DNA of 64,000 bases, from the NCBI GenBank assembly GCA_002083365.1, contig LVWS01000018.1, positions 62,001 through 126,000 of the forward strand, read 5' to 3'. Below are positions 43,881 to 53,976 of this stretch, piece by piece. The stretch comes from Nitrospira sp. SG-bin1 (GTDB taxonomy: Bacteria; Nitrospirota; Nitrospiria; Nitrospirales; Nitrospiraceae). Within the stretch, counting starts at the first letter, position 1. Each line of letters begins with the position of its first letter. Below the pieces are notes generated by a model. That model ran no database searches. It was not told the DNA's origin and was given only the letters and a program-made list of their open reading frames with translations. The position numbers and the translations under genes were made by a program.

Positions 43881-44456
43881 CTAGCGTTCTCTGCCGAACT
43901 GCACCTGACTGATCTCTTCTAGGGTCGATACCATGTGATCAAGAGCCGCAGAGACGGACCGGCTGGCGATGTGGGAAGGACCGTCGGTCCCGGCCCAGAT
44001 GTCTGGAGGATCAGCCATTTCTCGTATGTTTTGGCAGAACTGACCGATCGTCTGCTTCCAGTGGAGCGGCCCACTATCTCTCTTAACGTACTGGACTTGG
44101 TCTTGTGAAAAGGGCCGATCGAATTGCCCCGCACGCAGCTGCCACATCGCTTCCATCGCTTGCTGCCGCTCAGGACCGATGTCCAGCCCGCAGGCTCGTT
44201 CGTTAAGCGCCGCGCACAGTCCCCCGACTATGTGATCGACATGCATCTCTGGAAATACGTCCACGCAAGCCTGCATCAGCAGATACTTGTGAAAGAGAAA
44301 CACCTCGGCGGCGATGCGTGACTCTTCTGCAGTGGCATCGTAGGCCTGAGCGAGTTCTCGAAAGGCCCTCGCCGAGGGTCCGCACAGGGCGGAGCCGAGA
44401 AGCGGCATGATACGACGGCCCAATCCCAAGTACTCCTCATTAGTAAGCAGTGCCAT
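43881..44456 (-). CDS. Hypothetical protein
   Basis: 191 aa, largely helical, with several conserved-looking His and Trp residues (EVFLFHKYLLMQACVDVFPE, HVDHIVGGLCAALN). No signal peptide or domain recognised. Ten bases downstream of the YbjQ gene on the same strand, so probably co-transcribed. Confidence 0.55.
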   Translation of the reverse strand: MALLTNEEYLGLGRRIMPLLGSALCGPSARAFRELAQAYDATAEESRIAAEVFLFHKYLLMQACVDVFPEMHVDHIVGGLCAALNERACGLDIGPERQQAMEAMWQLRAGQFDRPFSQDQVQYVKRDSGPLHWKQTIGQFCQNIREMADPPDIWAGTDGPSHIASRSVSAALDHMVSTLEEISQVQFGRER

Positions 44457-44465
44457 GCAAGCCGC

Positions 44466-44786
44466 TTATTCGACCACAACCGCCGTGCCGCTCGCACTGA
44501 CCATCAACATGCTGCTGTTCGTCCCGATGGTTTCATAGTCGATGTCGATCCCGATGATCGCATTGGCCCCCAAGTGCTTGGCCTGCTCACGCATTTCCTC
44601 GAGGGCGATATCCTTGGCCTTTCGAAGTTCTTTTTCATACGCGGCCGACCGCCCCCCGACGATATCCCTGATCGAGGCGAAAAAATCACGAAAGATGTTC
44701 GCGCCGAGGATCGCATCCCCGGACACCAAGCCCAAGTATTTCACGGCCTTCTTGCCCTCGATATTGTTGGTCGTCGACAGAATCAT
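44466..44786 (-). CDS. YbjQ/UPF0145 family protein
   Basis: 106 aa. STTNNIEGKKAVKYLGLVSGDAILGANIF at the start and ALEEMREQAKHLGANAIIGIDIDYETIG are typical of YbjQ proteins, which form pentamers; biological role unclear. An AGGAGGACAC site precedes the ATG. Confidence 0.9.
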   Translation of the reverse strand: MILSTTNNIEGKKAVKYLGLVSGDAILGANIFRDFFASIRDIVGGRSAAYEKELRKAKDIALEEMREQAKHLGANAIIGIDIDYETIGTNSSMLMVSASGTAVVVE

Positions 44787-44909
44787 GTGTCCTCCTGGTT
44801 AAGTGCCCCATCCTCTCACCTCTGGTGAACCATCGCCAAGCCTTTTGCTGAATACAACTACACAATCGATCGCTAACGCCATAACCTGTGCTAGCGGAAG
44901 GGCGCAGGC

Positions 44910-44930
44910 CTCGACAAGCTCAGAATGAAC
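44910..44930 (+). repeat. Dispersed repeat copy
   Basis: CTCGACAAGCTCAGAATGAAC, partner of 43735-43755 in opposite orientation; the two flank the YbjQ and 43881 genes. Confidence 0.4.
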
Positions 44931-44979
44931 CGTTGGGGACGCTGCTCCATCGTTGAACCAGCCATCAACTGTTGCTACC

Positions 44980-47799
44980 ATGATCGGTCACTCTGATGCA
45001 GGAGCGATCACCGTGCCCAACCCTCTGCCCCCCAATCCCACGACCAATCACCTCATCATCGAAGGGGCGCGGCAGAACAATCTCAAGAACATCTCGCTGC
45101 AGATTCCTCACAATCAGGTGACGGCCATTACCGGTGTGTCGGGATCCGGCAAATCCTCGCTTGCGTTCGACACGATCTTTGCGGAAGGCCAATGGCGCTA
45201 TGTCGAGTCGCTCTCGACCTACGCCCGCATGTTTCTCGACAAGGTGGCTCGTCCGGATGTAGATCGCCTGATCAATGTGCGGCCGGCCATTGCGATCGAA
45301 CAGAAGAATCAGGTCCGATCGGCCCGCTCGACGGTCGGCACGACGACGGAAATTTCTGACCTGCTACGTCTGCTCTTCGCCAAGATCGGCAAACCCACCT
45401 GTCCCGATTGCAAGCAGGAAGCCCGTTCATTTCAGCCCGACACAGTCGCGGACGATCTACTCGAGCGATGGCCCGATGCCAGGGCGATGGTGCTGTCTCC
45501 GATCGCGACGCCATCGCGCAAAGAAGAAGCTGCCATGGTTGAATCACTGCTGCCCCGCGGCTTTACCAGGATCAAAGCAGGCGATGACATCATCGATTTG
45601 CACGATGTCGAAGCGCCATCACTCCATAGGTCCTCCCCCCTCTTCATCGTCCTTGATCGCCTGGTAATCCGGCAAGACAACCGCGCGCGGCTCGTCGAAG
45701 CCATCGAAACGGCCTTTCGTGAAGGAGAGGGTCGCTGCTCCATCGAGCTCATCGGTCATGGGCTTCAGTCGTACAGTACGAACTTTCTCTGCCAACGGTG
45801 CGGACGCACGTTCGAGCCCTTGCGGCCGATTCTTTTTTCGTTCAATCATCCGCTCGGCGCCTGCCCGGAATGCAAAGGGTTCGGCAATGTGTTGCGATAC
45901 GATCCGGAGCTGGTGATCCCCGACCCTTCGAAGTCCTTGGCCCAAGGAGCCGTCGAACCCTGGAGTAAACCGAGCTCCGCCTGGTGGCAGAAGCAGATGT
46001 TGACGGCGATGAAACGGCGCGGAATCGACGTCGACGTTCCGTTTACATCGCTGCCGGCGGACCAGCAGCGCTTGCTCTGGGAAGGCGACAAATTCTTCGA
46101 CGGGATCAACGATTTCTTCGAGTACCTCGAAGGCAAGCGGTACAAGCTCCACGTCCGTGTCTTCCTCAGCCGCTACCGCACGCCTTTTGATTGCCCCGGT
46201 TGCCATGGCAGCCGACTGAAACCGGATGCGCTCTTTGTCAAGATCGCTGGATGCGATATCCATCAGACGACGGAGCAAACGGTCGAGAGCCTTGTGAATT
46301 GGATGAACCGCCTGCCTCTGCGACAATCCGACCGGGAAATCGCAGCCGATATCCTTCGACAGCTCACAGCAAAACTGAGCTTTCTTCAACGGGTCGGCCT
46401 AGGGTACCTGACGCTCAATCGGCAAACGAAGACCCTCTCCGGCGGCGAGGCCCAGCGGGTGGCGCTCGCCAATCAGCTAGGATCTCGGCTCGTCGGCACC
46501 CTGTACGTCCTCGACGAACCGACGATCGGCCTTCATCCCAGGGATACGGATCTCTTGGCCGGCATCCTCCGTGATCTGGCCCACACTGGCAACACGGTCA
46601 TCGTCGTCGAGCATGATCACCGCATGATCGAGTCGGCCGACTATCTTGTCGAACTCGGTCCTCACTCCGGCGAAAAAGGAGGCGAGATCGTGTGTGCCGC
46701 GCCGACGCGGAAATTCATCCAGGACCGCCGGGCGACCACCGCCCGATACCTGCGCGGCGAAGACCACATTCCCCTGCCGAGCAAGCGGCGCTCCGGCAAC
46801 GGCAAGATGCTGGTGATCGCCGGGGCGGCGGAGCACAACTTGAAAGATCTGTTCGTCCGCATTCCCCTCGGCATGCTCGTCTGTGTGACCGGCGTCTCCG
46901 GTTCAGGCAAGAGCACCTTGGTGGAAGATACGCTCTACCGATCCGTCGCCCGGGCCTTCCGTGTGGAATCCCTTCCCATGGGGCGGTTTAAGGCGATCAA
47001 AGGGATCGAGCATCTCACAGGTGTTCGGTTGATCGACCAACAACCGATTGGGCGCACCCCGCGATCCAACCCGATTACGTACCTGAAAGCGTTCGATGAT
47101 ATCCGTCGGCTCTTCGCGTCGGAACGGGACGCGCTCCGACAGGGATTCCCCCCCGGCCACTTTTCGTTCAATGCCGTCGGCGGCCGTTGCGAGCGTTGCG
47201 AAGGCAGCGGCGTTGAAAAGCTGGAAATGTATTTTTTTGAAGACATCTATGCACCCTGCGAGGTCTGCGAAGGCAACCGTTTCAAACCCGACGTGTTGAA
47301 GATTCGTTACCGCGGCAAGAATATCTCTGACGTCCTTACTATGACGGTGGAGGAAGCCTTCTCCTTCTTCGCCGGGACACCCAAGCTGCAGGACAAACTG
47401 CATCTCCTTGCCTCCATCGGGCTTGGGTACCTCCGTCTGGGCCAGTCAGCCACCACACTGTCCGGCGGCGAGGCCCAGCGTCTCAAGATCGCCGCTGAAT
47501 TGAAGGACGCTTCCGCTAGGGATATGCTCTATATCATGGATGAGCCGACCACCGGCCTGCATTTTGACGACATCAAGAAACTCCTCGCCGTCCTGCACCA
47601 ACTCGTCAATGCCGGCAACACGCTGGTCGTCGTCGAGCACAACTTGGATGTCATCAAGTCCGCCGACTGGATCATCGACCTCGGCCCGGAAGGGGGGGCT
47701 GCCGGAGGATACATTATGGCCGAAGGCCGACCGGAACAGGTCGCCAAAGTTCAGGCGTCACATACCGGAAAGTTCCTCGCAGAGACCTTAGAGAAATAG
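44980..47799 (+). CDS. uvrA: Excinuclease ABC subunit A
   Basis: 939 aa from the ATG at 44980 (a TTG at 44953 would add nine residues; neither has a strong site). Two ABC modules: Walker A GVSGSGKSSLAFDTI near residue 52 and GVSGSGKSTLVEDTL near residue 640; signatures LSGGEAQRVALANQL and LSGGEAQRLKIAAEL. Zinc fingers CQRCG...CPECKG and CERCEG...CEVCEG are complete. It scans DNA for damage and loads UvrB. The first finger CPDCK near 145 also matches. Whether this is the only UvrA copy cannot be judged here. Confidence 0.93.
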   Translation: MIGHSDAGAITVPNPLPPNPTTNHLIIEGARQNNLKNISLQIPHNQVTAITGVSGSGKSSLAFDTIFAEGQWRYVESLSTYARMFLDKVARPDVDRLINVRPAIAIEQKNQVRSARSTVGTTTEISDLLRLLFAKIGKPTCPDCKQEARSFQPDTVADDLLERWPDARAMVLSPIATPSRKEEAAMVESLLPRGFTRIKAGDDIIDLHDVEAPSLHRSSPLFIVLDRLVIRQDNRARLVEAIETAFREGEGRCSIELIGHGLQSYSTNFLCQRCGRTFEPLRPILFSFNHPLGACPECKGFGNVLRYDPELVIPDPSKSLAQGAVEPWSKPSSAWWQKQMLTAMKRRGIDVDVPFTSLPADQQRLLWEGDKFFDGINDFFEYLEGKRYKLHVRVFLSRYRTPFDCPGCHGSRLKPDALFVKIAGCDIHQTTEQTVESLVNWMNRLPLRQSDREIAADILRQLTAKLSFLQRVGLGYLTLNRQTKTLSGGEAQRVALANQLGSRLVGTLYVLDEPTIGLHPRDTDLLAGILRDLAHTGNTVIVVEHDHRMIESADYLVELGPHSGEKGGEIVCAAPTRKFIQDRRATTARYLRGEDHIPLPSKRRSGNGKMLVIAGAAEHNLKDLFVRIPLGMLVCVTGVSGSGKSTLVEDTLYRSVARAFRVESLPMGRFKAIKGIEHLTGVRLIDQQPIGRTPRSNPITYLKAFDDIRRLFASERDALRQGFPPGHFSFNAVGGRCERCEGSGVEKLEMYFFEDIYAPCEVCEGNRFKPDVLKIRYRGKNISDVLTMTVEEAFSFFAGTPKLQDKLHLLASIGLGYLRLGQSATTLSGGEAQRLKIAAELKDASARDMLYIMDEPTTGLHFDDIKKLLAVLHQLVNAGNTLVVVEHNLDVIKSADWIIDLGPEGGAAGGYIMAEGRPEQVAKVQASHTGKFLAETLEK

Positions 47800-47969
47800 C
47801 AGCAACCAACTCGTCCAGATCAATAATGACTGCCGTTTTGTTTCGAAACACTCGACTGGGCAATGAGCATTACTCAATGCCTGATACTGATCGGTGGCCA
47901 TGTGCCACGTCATTAGCCGTCACTGGCAGATGCCCTCTCAATATTACTTGTGCGGTTTAGCCCCCATCC

Positions 47970-48866
47970 CTAACTGTTGCTTCCGCTCTCGCGTTGTTCC
48001 GTCTCCCACTCCCAATCACAGAAAATGTGCGTTCCCTTTTCGATGTTTGAGATGGACTTGGTGGTCAGAATTCCATCCTGGTACGAGAACTCGACTGGCT
48101 CTTTGGGACCGTCTTTTGACCGCTTGAGGGAGACGGCCGGCGTTCCTCTGATGCGAAAGGGAGTCTCCCGTTTCTGGGTGGCCACATGGGAGAAATCGAA
48201 GATTACGACCGCTTCATCTGCTGGATACTCGAAGTGCACGCCTCCATCGCTCTCGTATTTGTGACCTGATGGATTGAACTGAAAGCCATTGTAATAGTGG
48301 TAGGCGACCGTCAGATAGTCTCGTTTAGAAATGTCGAGCGTATAACTCAGATGTTTGAACCCCGACTGCTCGTAGTGATGGAGATCGAACTCGGCGGATG
48401 GGGGGACAATCGGCGTTACATTGACAATGCCGGACGAATGGCCTTCAAGGGGGACCCTGTTCGCATGTGATCCTTTTAGGTAAAAGGTCTTCAGATAGAG
48501 CGCTTCGTCGTACAGCGGGATTTCTTGTTCGATTGCATGGCCGGCAAGGCGAAGCTTTTTCATGTACAAGGGTTTTTCGCCCTGCTCCCGGTCTCGAAAG
48601 ACAAGAATTTTGGCGTAGATGACTGCTCGGTGAATCGCAATCGGATGGCTCGAATTGGGTGAGTTCTCTTTCTTAGTAACCCATTCGCCGAACCAATTGG
48701 CACCGATCAGACCTGCAAAGATAGTTGCAAGAGAAGTCCAAACAATTTCCGCGAATTTGGACTGTATCAGGCTGCCTTGTTGTGCACCTGCCGCAGGTTG
48801 GGCCTCATTGTCCTGAGACAGGTGCTCTTCGGAGTTTTGGACCGAACCTTGGATCGTGGTGCTCAT
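47970..48866 (-). CDS. Membrane-anchored hypothetical protein
   Basis: 298 aa. One hydrophobic segment around residues 42-62 (IVWTSLATIFAGLIGANWFG) follows a polar N-terminus; the rest is a beta-rich domain with many aromatic residues (FDLHHYEQSGFKHLSYTLDISKR excerpted, YHYYNGFQFNPSG). No family recognised. AT content is somewhat above neighbouring genes, and it is isolated between long non-coding stretches, which may point to acquired DNA. Confidence 0.55.
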   Translation of the reverse strand: MSTTIQGSVQNSEEHLSQDNEAQPAAGAQQGSLIQSKFAEIVWTSLATIFAGLIGANWFGEWVTKKENSPNSSHPIAIHRAVIYAKILVFRDREQGEKPLYMKKLRLAGHAIEQEIPLYDEALYLKTFYLKGSHANRVPLEGHSSGIVNVTPIVPPSAEFDLHHYEQSGFKHLSYTLDISKRDYLTVAYHYYNGFQFNPSGHKYESDGGVHFEYPADEAVVIFDFSHVATQKRETPFRIRGTPAVSLKRSKDGPKEPVEFSYQDGILTTKSISNIEKGTHIFCDWEWETEQRESGSNS

Positions 48867-49663
48867 GATAGAAGCTCTCGGTCGAGACGTGATTTCGAGA
48901 TGTCCGGGACTACCTCATGCTGATGAAGGAAGCAGGATGCTTGCCAAACTCATGGAGAATTGCAATCGCAACGTGGTCGGTAAGGAGAAGCTGGATATTT
49001 TTGTACTTTAAGAGTGATGCGTCCTACCGAGTAACGCTATAAGCACTACCCCGACCGCGCTCGTCACAGATGCGTGTATCAACAAAGATTCATGAGATGT
49101 ATCTCTTCCGATCCGAATGAAGTTATGAAATGCTCATGCCCTGGCAAACGAAGTAGCGTCAGGCAACGCTCCCAAGTGTTGTGAATAGCAGGGGGCTTTA
49201 ACGTATGCTATTCGGCGGTAAGGCGCTGGCTTAGGGAGGAGAAACCTATGGAAGATCGCAAGCGCTAACTCTGTACCTGAGAGACTATCACTGCGGGTGT
49301 TTCGGATTGTTATGCCTATAGTTCAGCCGTCAGCTTCATCTGCAGATACGTCTTTCTGGCAGAATCATGAGAAGACTCGGATCGACCCGCCAAAGGGCCA
49401 CGCGACTAGAGTGTGGTCCAAGGACTCACGAATGAGCTGCATGGGATGCGCGTCCTGGACCCGTGTCTCAGGCGAAAGATCGCTGAAGAACCCTTGTTGA
49501 GTAGCATCGACATGAGATGTATCATGAAAGAAATGAAGATCGGCGATACAAGAGACTGAAGGCTCTGCAGAAGCCCAGGACGATGGCGTTCGAGATAAAA
49601 GTGGCTGAGGCGAGCTTCTTCCCGCACTGGTTGCCGACCTCTTTGTCTTGCCGGATGCAAAGC
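48867..49663. other. Long region without a convincing gene
   Basis: About 800 bases. Only short frames are present. One tiny frame of six codons (ATG at 49248) follows a good GGGAGGAGAAACC site but leads nowhere. The phrase ATGAGATGTATC occurs twice (near 49091 and 49512). Confidence 0.5.
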
Positions 49664-49691
49664 GGTCCGGCCGGGAAACGCCGGCCGGACC
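49664..49691 (-). terminator. Terminator-like hairpin after the peroxidase gene
   Basis: Eleven-base perfect arms GGTCCGGCCGG and CCGGCCGGACC around a six-base loop, 15 bases after the stop. No strong T-run. Confidence 0.55.
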
Positions 49692-49705
49692 TTGACTAAC
49701 ACGAG

Positions 49706-51139
49706 CTAGTCGTCACCTTCCAGTTTACTGACGTCCTCTGATTCAATCTCGTTGGAACCAGATAGATCGAGCGCATAGTTCACGAGATCGCTGGCTGTGA
49801 AACGTCCGTTTTTGCCCAACGTCGGAATCCATTCCGGATCTTGCCAGAGATAGGACGCCTTGTCGGCTAACAAGCACGCGATAAACGTGCGTGCGACAAT
49901 GGCTGCACCCGCTCCGGCCAGACGACGCCCTTTGGCTCTGACCTCGCCTTCGCGCAAGACATAGAACCACAAGGGTGCCGGACCCGAGCCGACTTTGGTT
50001 CCATTCGTGGTCCAAATTTCATTTTCGCTCAGCCGCTTCGGAATACAGAGACGTCGAGCGACATGCTGCCCGGCCGGAAGTCGCATATCGATACCACGCT
50101 GAAGATTCCGCGTCGCCAGCGAGCGGAATTTGTCCGGTGTTCCTGGCGGTACCACGCCGTCCGGCAGCCGAAGCATGACACGGGACAGTTTAGTATCCAC
50201 AAGCTTGCTTGGCTGTGCAGATGGACCGAAGAAGGTATTCCACTCGATTCTGAGCTCAGGTGGGATCGGACGGAAACCTCGGAGATCTCCCACCGAGTTG
50301 GGAATCGATGGGTCGTCCGGGAACAACGCCGCAGCCCGAATACCACCGGTCCGTCCGAGCAAGTAACCGGGACGCGTTTGGCTGTGGCCGAACCGATAGG
50401 CGGCCACGCTGAACTCGACCGGCATGAAGGCGTGGTCTTTGAACTCAAACGACGGATAGGCAACCGTGTTGGGCACCAACTTGCTGCCGCAAATGCGTGG
50501 CAGGAATTCGTTCACGACGAGCCACTGGTAATGCCATCGAACGAGTTTCTGTGCCGCCTCGAACCGCTCCCGGCCAACCGGCATGCCGGCAAATTCTTTT
50601 TCGAAGACTTGGTTGTGGAACTTAAGCCAAATCAGGTGCAGCTGCGCGATGATCGCATTTTCATCGTTCCGAGGATCGCCGATCAGTGCGGTACCCTGGG
50701 AATTGCGAGGCAGATCGTTCCCGTCCGGCGAAAGGAGCAATCGGAACGGCTTGTCGCGGTCGTAGAGGTGTGGTTGCACCGCCGGACCCAACCCATACAC
50801 TGAGTCGAGCTCGAGTGCTGGGGTGCGGAAGTTGATGGTCGCGGTGACATCAACCTGCTGCTCGAGCTGAGACGTGGTATCAAGGGTCAGGTCATGATCG
50901 ATAAACTGACCCAGAAAGGTGTATCCCGCCTTAATCCGTAGGTTATTCTGGCTGGTATCGCCGGGGCCAGGATTACCACCATCCATCGCGCCATCGACCT
51001 TTCCCAGCTCGACCGGACCCGGATCGAAAGCCGTCAGTGAGCGAAGCTCAGGAAACATGCGGCCGAACCGACCCGGTTGATTGAAACGCCCTAAAGGGAC
51101 GTTAAGCCCCCGGTCATCAAAGCCATGTAAGCACTGCAT
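49706..51139 (-). CDS. Animal-type haem peroxidase
   Basis: 477 aa after an AAGGAGGG site. The distal histidine motif is LGQFIDHDLTLD near residue 80; GDPRNDENAIIAQLHLIWLKFHN and WHYQWLVVNEFLPRI follow; the proximal histidine is in AAYRFGHSQTRPGY near residue 270. These are hallmarks of the peroxidase-cyclooxygenase superfamily. No signal peptide was seen, so it may be cytoplasmic or exported by another route. Bacterial members are linked to oxidative defence or secondary metabolism; substrate unknown. Confidence 0.88.
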   Translation of the reverse strand: MQCLHGFDDRGLNVPLGRFNQPGRFGRMFPELRSLTAFDPGPVELGKVDGAMDGGNPGPGDTSQNNLRIKAGYTFLGQFIDHDLTLDTTSQLEQQVDVTATINFRTPALELDSVYGLGPAVQPHLYDRDKPFRLLLSPDGNDLPRNSQGTALIGDPRNDENAIIAQLHLIWLKFHNQVFEKEFAGMPVGRERFEAAQKLVRWHYQWLVVNEFLPRICGSKLVPNTVAYPSFEFKDHAFMPVEFSVAAYRFGHSQTRPGYLLGRTGGIRAAALFPDDPSIPNSVGDLRGFRPIPPELRIEWNTFFGPSAQPSKLVDTKLSRVMLRLPDGVVPPGTPDKFRSLATRNLQRGIDMRLPAGQHVARRLCIPKRLSENEIWTTNGTKVGSGPAPLWFYVLREGEVRAKGRRLAGAGAAIVARTFIACLLADKASYLWQDPEWIPTLGKNGRFTASDLVNYALDLSGSNEIESEDVSKLEGDD

Positions 51140-51737
51140 AGCGACCCTCCTTATGGTGAAAATAATAGTGATGTGAGTGAATACGACTTCGTTGAGTCGT
51201 TCGAGCGAGCTCTCATCTCCTCCGGTTCACGCGTCGCAATTCAGGGCAGCCTCGTCGAGTGAACCGGTAAAGAAAGGATGTGACTCAACTCGTGTGCATC
51301 TTTCCATCCGACAGCAAGCGAGATGCCATTGCAGAGGAATGCTCACCGACCATCTATACAAGCGGTCTGATCTCTTTACTTTCAGCCGTATACGGTTTTA
51401 AGAACGGCCACCCCGTGTGATGCGTACCGTTCCAATCACATACACATGTATCAAATCAGATTCAGGCGGTGTATCGAATCGGATGACCAGAACACATTGT
51501 TGTCTATGGTTCAAAACAGAATAACGGGAATTGCGGCACCTTACCTTGGCGCCTACACCGCGCTTCTACTTGTAAATATACCAGTATAGTTACCAGTGAA
51601 GACTCAGTACTGGCCCTACAGAGAGATCCAGCAAGATACTGGTGCTGTGAGAAGCGACGATGTGGATCTCGGTCATCGACTCGGATGGATAAGAGCCGAC
51701 CGTGGATAGTGAAGCCCTCGCTCCGTGACGCTGGCAA
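51140..51737. other. Region without a convincing gene
   Basis: About 600 bases upstream of the peroxidase gene, AT-richer in the middle, containing several CCAGTA/TACTGG copies near 51585-51640. No credible gene seen. Confidence 0.5.
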
Positions 51738-53117
51738 CTACTCGTGCGGTTTGTTGACCTGTGGCGCCGGCTCTTCGCTGGCCAGCTTCTTATGCAGATA
51801 CTTCTTACTCGCCATCGTGATGAGGAAGGCCAGCCCGATGGCGATCGGAACGAAAACCGCTGAGGCGAGGTTCGCGTTGCCGAGCCAGCCCACTTCGGAT
51901 AATCCTTTGAAGATATACCCCGCCAGGCCGGCCAGATAATACGCGATCACGATCACCGACAAGCCTTCGACCGTGTGTTGCAGAATCACTTGGCTCTTGG
52001 TCGTTTTGTCCACGCTTTGAAGCAGGGCGAGGTTTTGCGATTCCAGGATCAAGTCGATGCGGGCCCGAATGATCGCGATGATGCCCTCGAATCCGCCTCG
52101 GAGCGTATCGATACGGCGTAAGAGCTGTTGATACCCTTCCGCGACTCCCGTAATCCCACCCAGGACATAGTCGGAAATCGGACGGTACGAGTCCATCGCA
52201 TGCTCGGCGATGGACCCCAACGTCGTGTGCACTATCTTGTCGTAGGGGAGCGACGCGGACAGCTCGAAGTGAAGTTTCCCCGCCATGCGGTTGGTCTTCA
52301 GCAAATCCTGCGTCAGCGTATTCAGCCAGCGCTGCAAGGTCTGGGAGTCGGCGTGTCCAATGTGCTGAGTAATGATCTCCCGTTGTTTCAGATGAACCTG
52401 CTCGAACTTATAGACTTGATCGATGGCGGCAGAGAACAGCGGCTTTTGCATCAATAACAAATGATAATAAGTCTCGATCCGCACAATGGCATCCACAATG
52501 TCTTTCAGGCGTGAGGAATCGCCTTGGGACGGTCCGATACTGACCCAGTACCGTTCTCGTCCCTGCGTATCCGGTGTAAAACTCGTCACGACGCATGTTT
52601 GCTCGTTGAAGACTCGGCTGCCGTATAAAACGGGCCCGGGCATCAGTTCGCGTAGGTCGCTCCGCGACGGCAACAAACCCGTCACGAGTAGAATGTCCAA
52701 GCGGCACACCACCGACCCAAGCGGCTCCAGGGGAAACGTGTAATCCGGAAACGCCAGCGCGCCGAAGGTCACCGCCCCTGTCACCGGCGAAGGCACGTGC
52801 CAGAGTTGATAATTGTAGTATTCCGTATGTGCTTGCCAGATAAGGATGAGCCGATCGCCGTTTTCCGATTCCTTCACCCCGTAGCCGAAATTATCCCGAA
52901 GCTCGATCGTCTCGGCCGGAACCTTGAAATATCCCAAGAGCGACTGGAATTCCGATCGACTGGCCGGACGTTGCGTCGGCGGGTCAGACATGCGGAATGC
53001 TTCATAATGCACGTGAGCCGGTGCACGGAGCCATCTCCCGATCGGCTGGTGAGGGCGTTCATGCAACTTTCTCAAGAACGCTTCGGTTGCCGCCTGAGAT
53101 CCCTCCGGCTGACCCAT
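51738..53117 (-). CDS. DUF3422 family membrane protein
   Basis: 459 aa from an ATG after AGGGAAGGAC. The DUF3422 N-terminal pattern is HERPHQPIGRWLRAPAHVHYEAF; central RVFNEQTCVVTSFTPDTQGRERYWVS is also conserved. Two hydrophobic segments near the C-terminus (around residues 395-450) anchor it in the membrane. Family function unknown. The frame extending to 53234 adds basic, unlikely residues. Confidence 0.82.
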   Translation of the reverse strand: MGQPEGSQAATEAFLRKLHERPHQPIGRWLRAPAHVHYEAFRMSDPPTQRPASRSEFQSLLGYFKVPAETIELRDNFGYGVKESENGDRLILIWQAHTEYYNYQLWHVPSPVTGAVTFGALAFPDYTFPLEPLGSVVCRLDILLVTGLLPSRSDLRELMPGPVLYGSRVFNEQTCVVTSFTPDTQGRERYWVSIGPSQGDSSRLKDIVDAIVRIETYYHLLLMQKPLFSAAIDQVYKFEQVHLKQREIITQHIGHADSQTLQRWLNTLTQDLLKTNRMAGKLHFELSASLPYDKIVHTTLGSIAEHAMDSYRPISDYVLGGITGVAEGYQQLLRRIDTLRGGFEGIIAIIRARIDLILESQNLALLQSVDKTTKSQVILQHTVEGLSVIVIAYYLAGLAGYIFKGLSEVGWLGNANLASAVFVPIAIGLAFLITMASKKYLHKKLASEEPAPQVNKPHE

Positions 53118-53341
53118 GTCCTTCCCTCCCTGTGCTGCATCATTGTCGGCCCGAATCCGCCGTCTTCTCGACCTTCGCACCTGCCATCTGGGTAAAAGGG
53201 CAGCAGGATCTTCGGAAACCCTCATGGACGACACTGCGATGAACAGCCGTGCCCGAGTGACGGCACCATGACCCTAGCATCCGGCACGGGAAGCTTCAAC
53301 GATGATATGGCGGACGCTGATACCGGAACGGCTCAAGGCGC

Positions 53342-53902
53342 TCAGTTGCAGGAAGGATCGAATGGCATCTCGGCATAGGCTTGATAGTCATCTCCAAGGG
53401 TGCGGACGATATCTCCCCAGACTCGCGTCGGCTCTTTTTCAAACACCGCGTGAGGGTCCGCCGGCAACAAGATCCATGACCCGGTCTTCATTTCTTGTTC
53501 AAGCTGGCCCGGCCCCCATCCCGAATATCCTAAATAGGCGCGGAAAGATTCCGTCGTCCCGGCCCCGGTGAGAATGCGCTCGACCATGCCGAGGTCTCCG
53601 CCAAGACAGACGCCGTCGAATACGTGGTGCGAGTTGTCCGGAAATTGATCGCCTCGATAGAGCAGCATGACTTGATTCGTCTGCACGGGCCCTCCGGCAT
53701 AGAGCACATGGCCTGATCCCTCGATCACTGGAATCTGCGGCAAGGCTTCGGAAATGGACATGGCCGTGGGGCGATTCACGATGACACCCAGAGCACCTTC
53801 CGGCCCATGTTCGCACAGCAGGACGACGGTCTGGCGGAAATTCGGATCTCGTAGGCTGGGGGTCGCAATCAGAAAAATGCCTTTGCGCAGTTCGGTACCC
53901 AT
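53342..53902 (-). CDS. YqgE/AlgH family protein
   Basis: 186 aa. Typical features are KGIFLIATPSLRDPNFRQTVVLLCEHGPEGALGVIVNRP (start shown in parts), VLYAGGPVQTNQVMLLY and AYLGYSGWGPGQLEQEM. Role unsettled in the family. Start ATG at 53902; a longer frame to 53959 is less likely. Confidence 0.9.
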   Translation of the reverse strand: MGTELRKGIFLIATPSLRDPNFRQTVVLLCEHGPEGALGVIVNRPTAMSISEALPQIPVIEGSGHVLYAGGPVQTNQVMLLYRGDQFPDNSHHVFDGVCLGGDLGMVERILTGAGTTESFRAYLGYSGWGPGQLEQEMKTGSWILLPADPHAVFEKEPTRVWGDIVRTLGDDYQAYAEMPFDPSCN

Positions 53903-53976
53903 GAAAGAAATCCTACCCTGCCCACGCAACTTGCGCAAGCGCGCCGCTTCTCCCGGCAAGACATCAGACGTAAGGG

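Noticed and set aside
49248..49268. Six-codon frame (MEDRKR) behind a strong ribosome-binding site
   Set aside because: Too short to support; no following gene that it could regulate.
48910..49700. Possible pseudogene in the non-coding stretch
   Set aside because: No frame fragment could be linked to a recognisable protein by eye.
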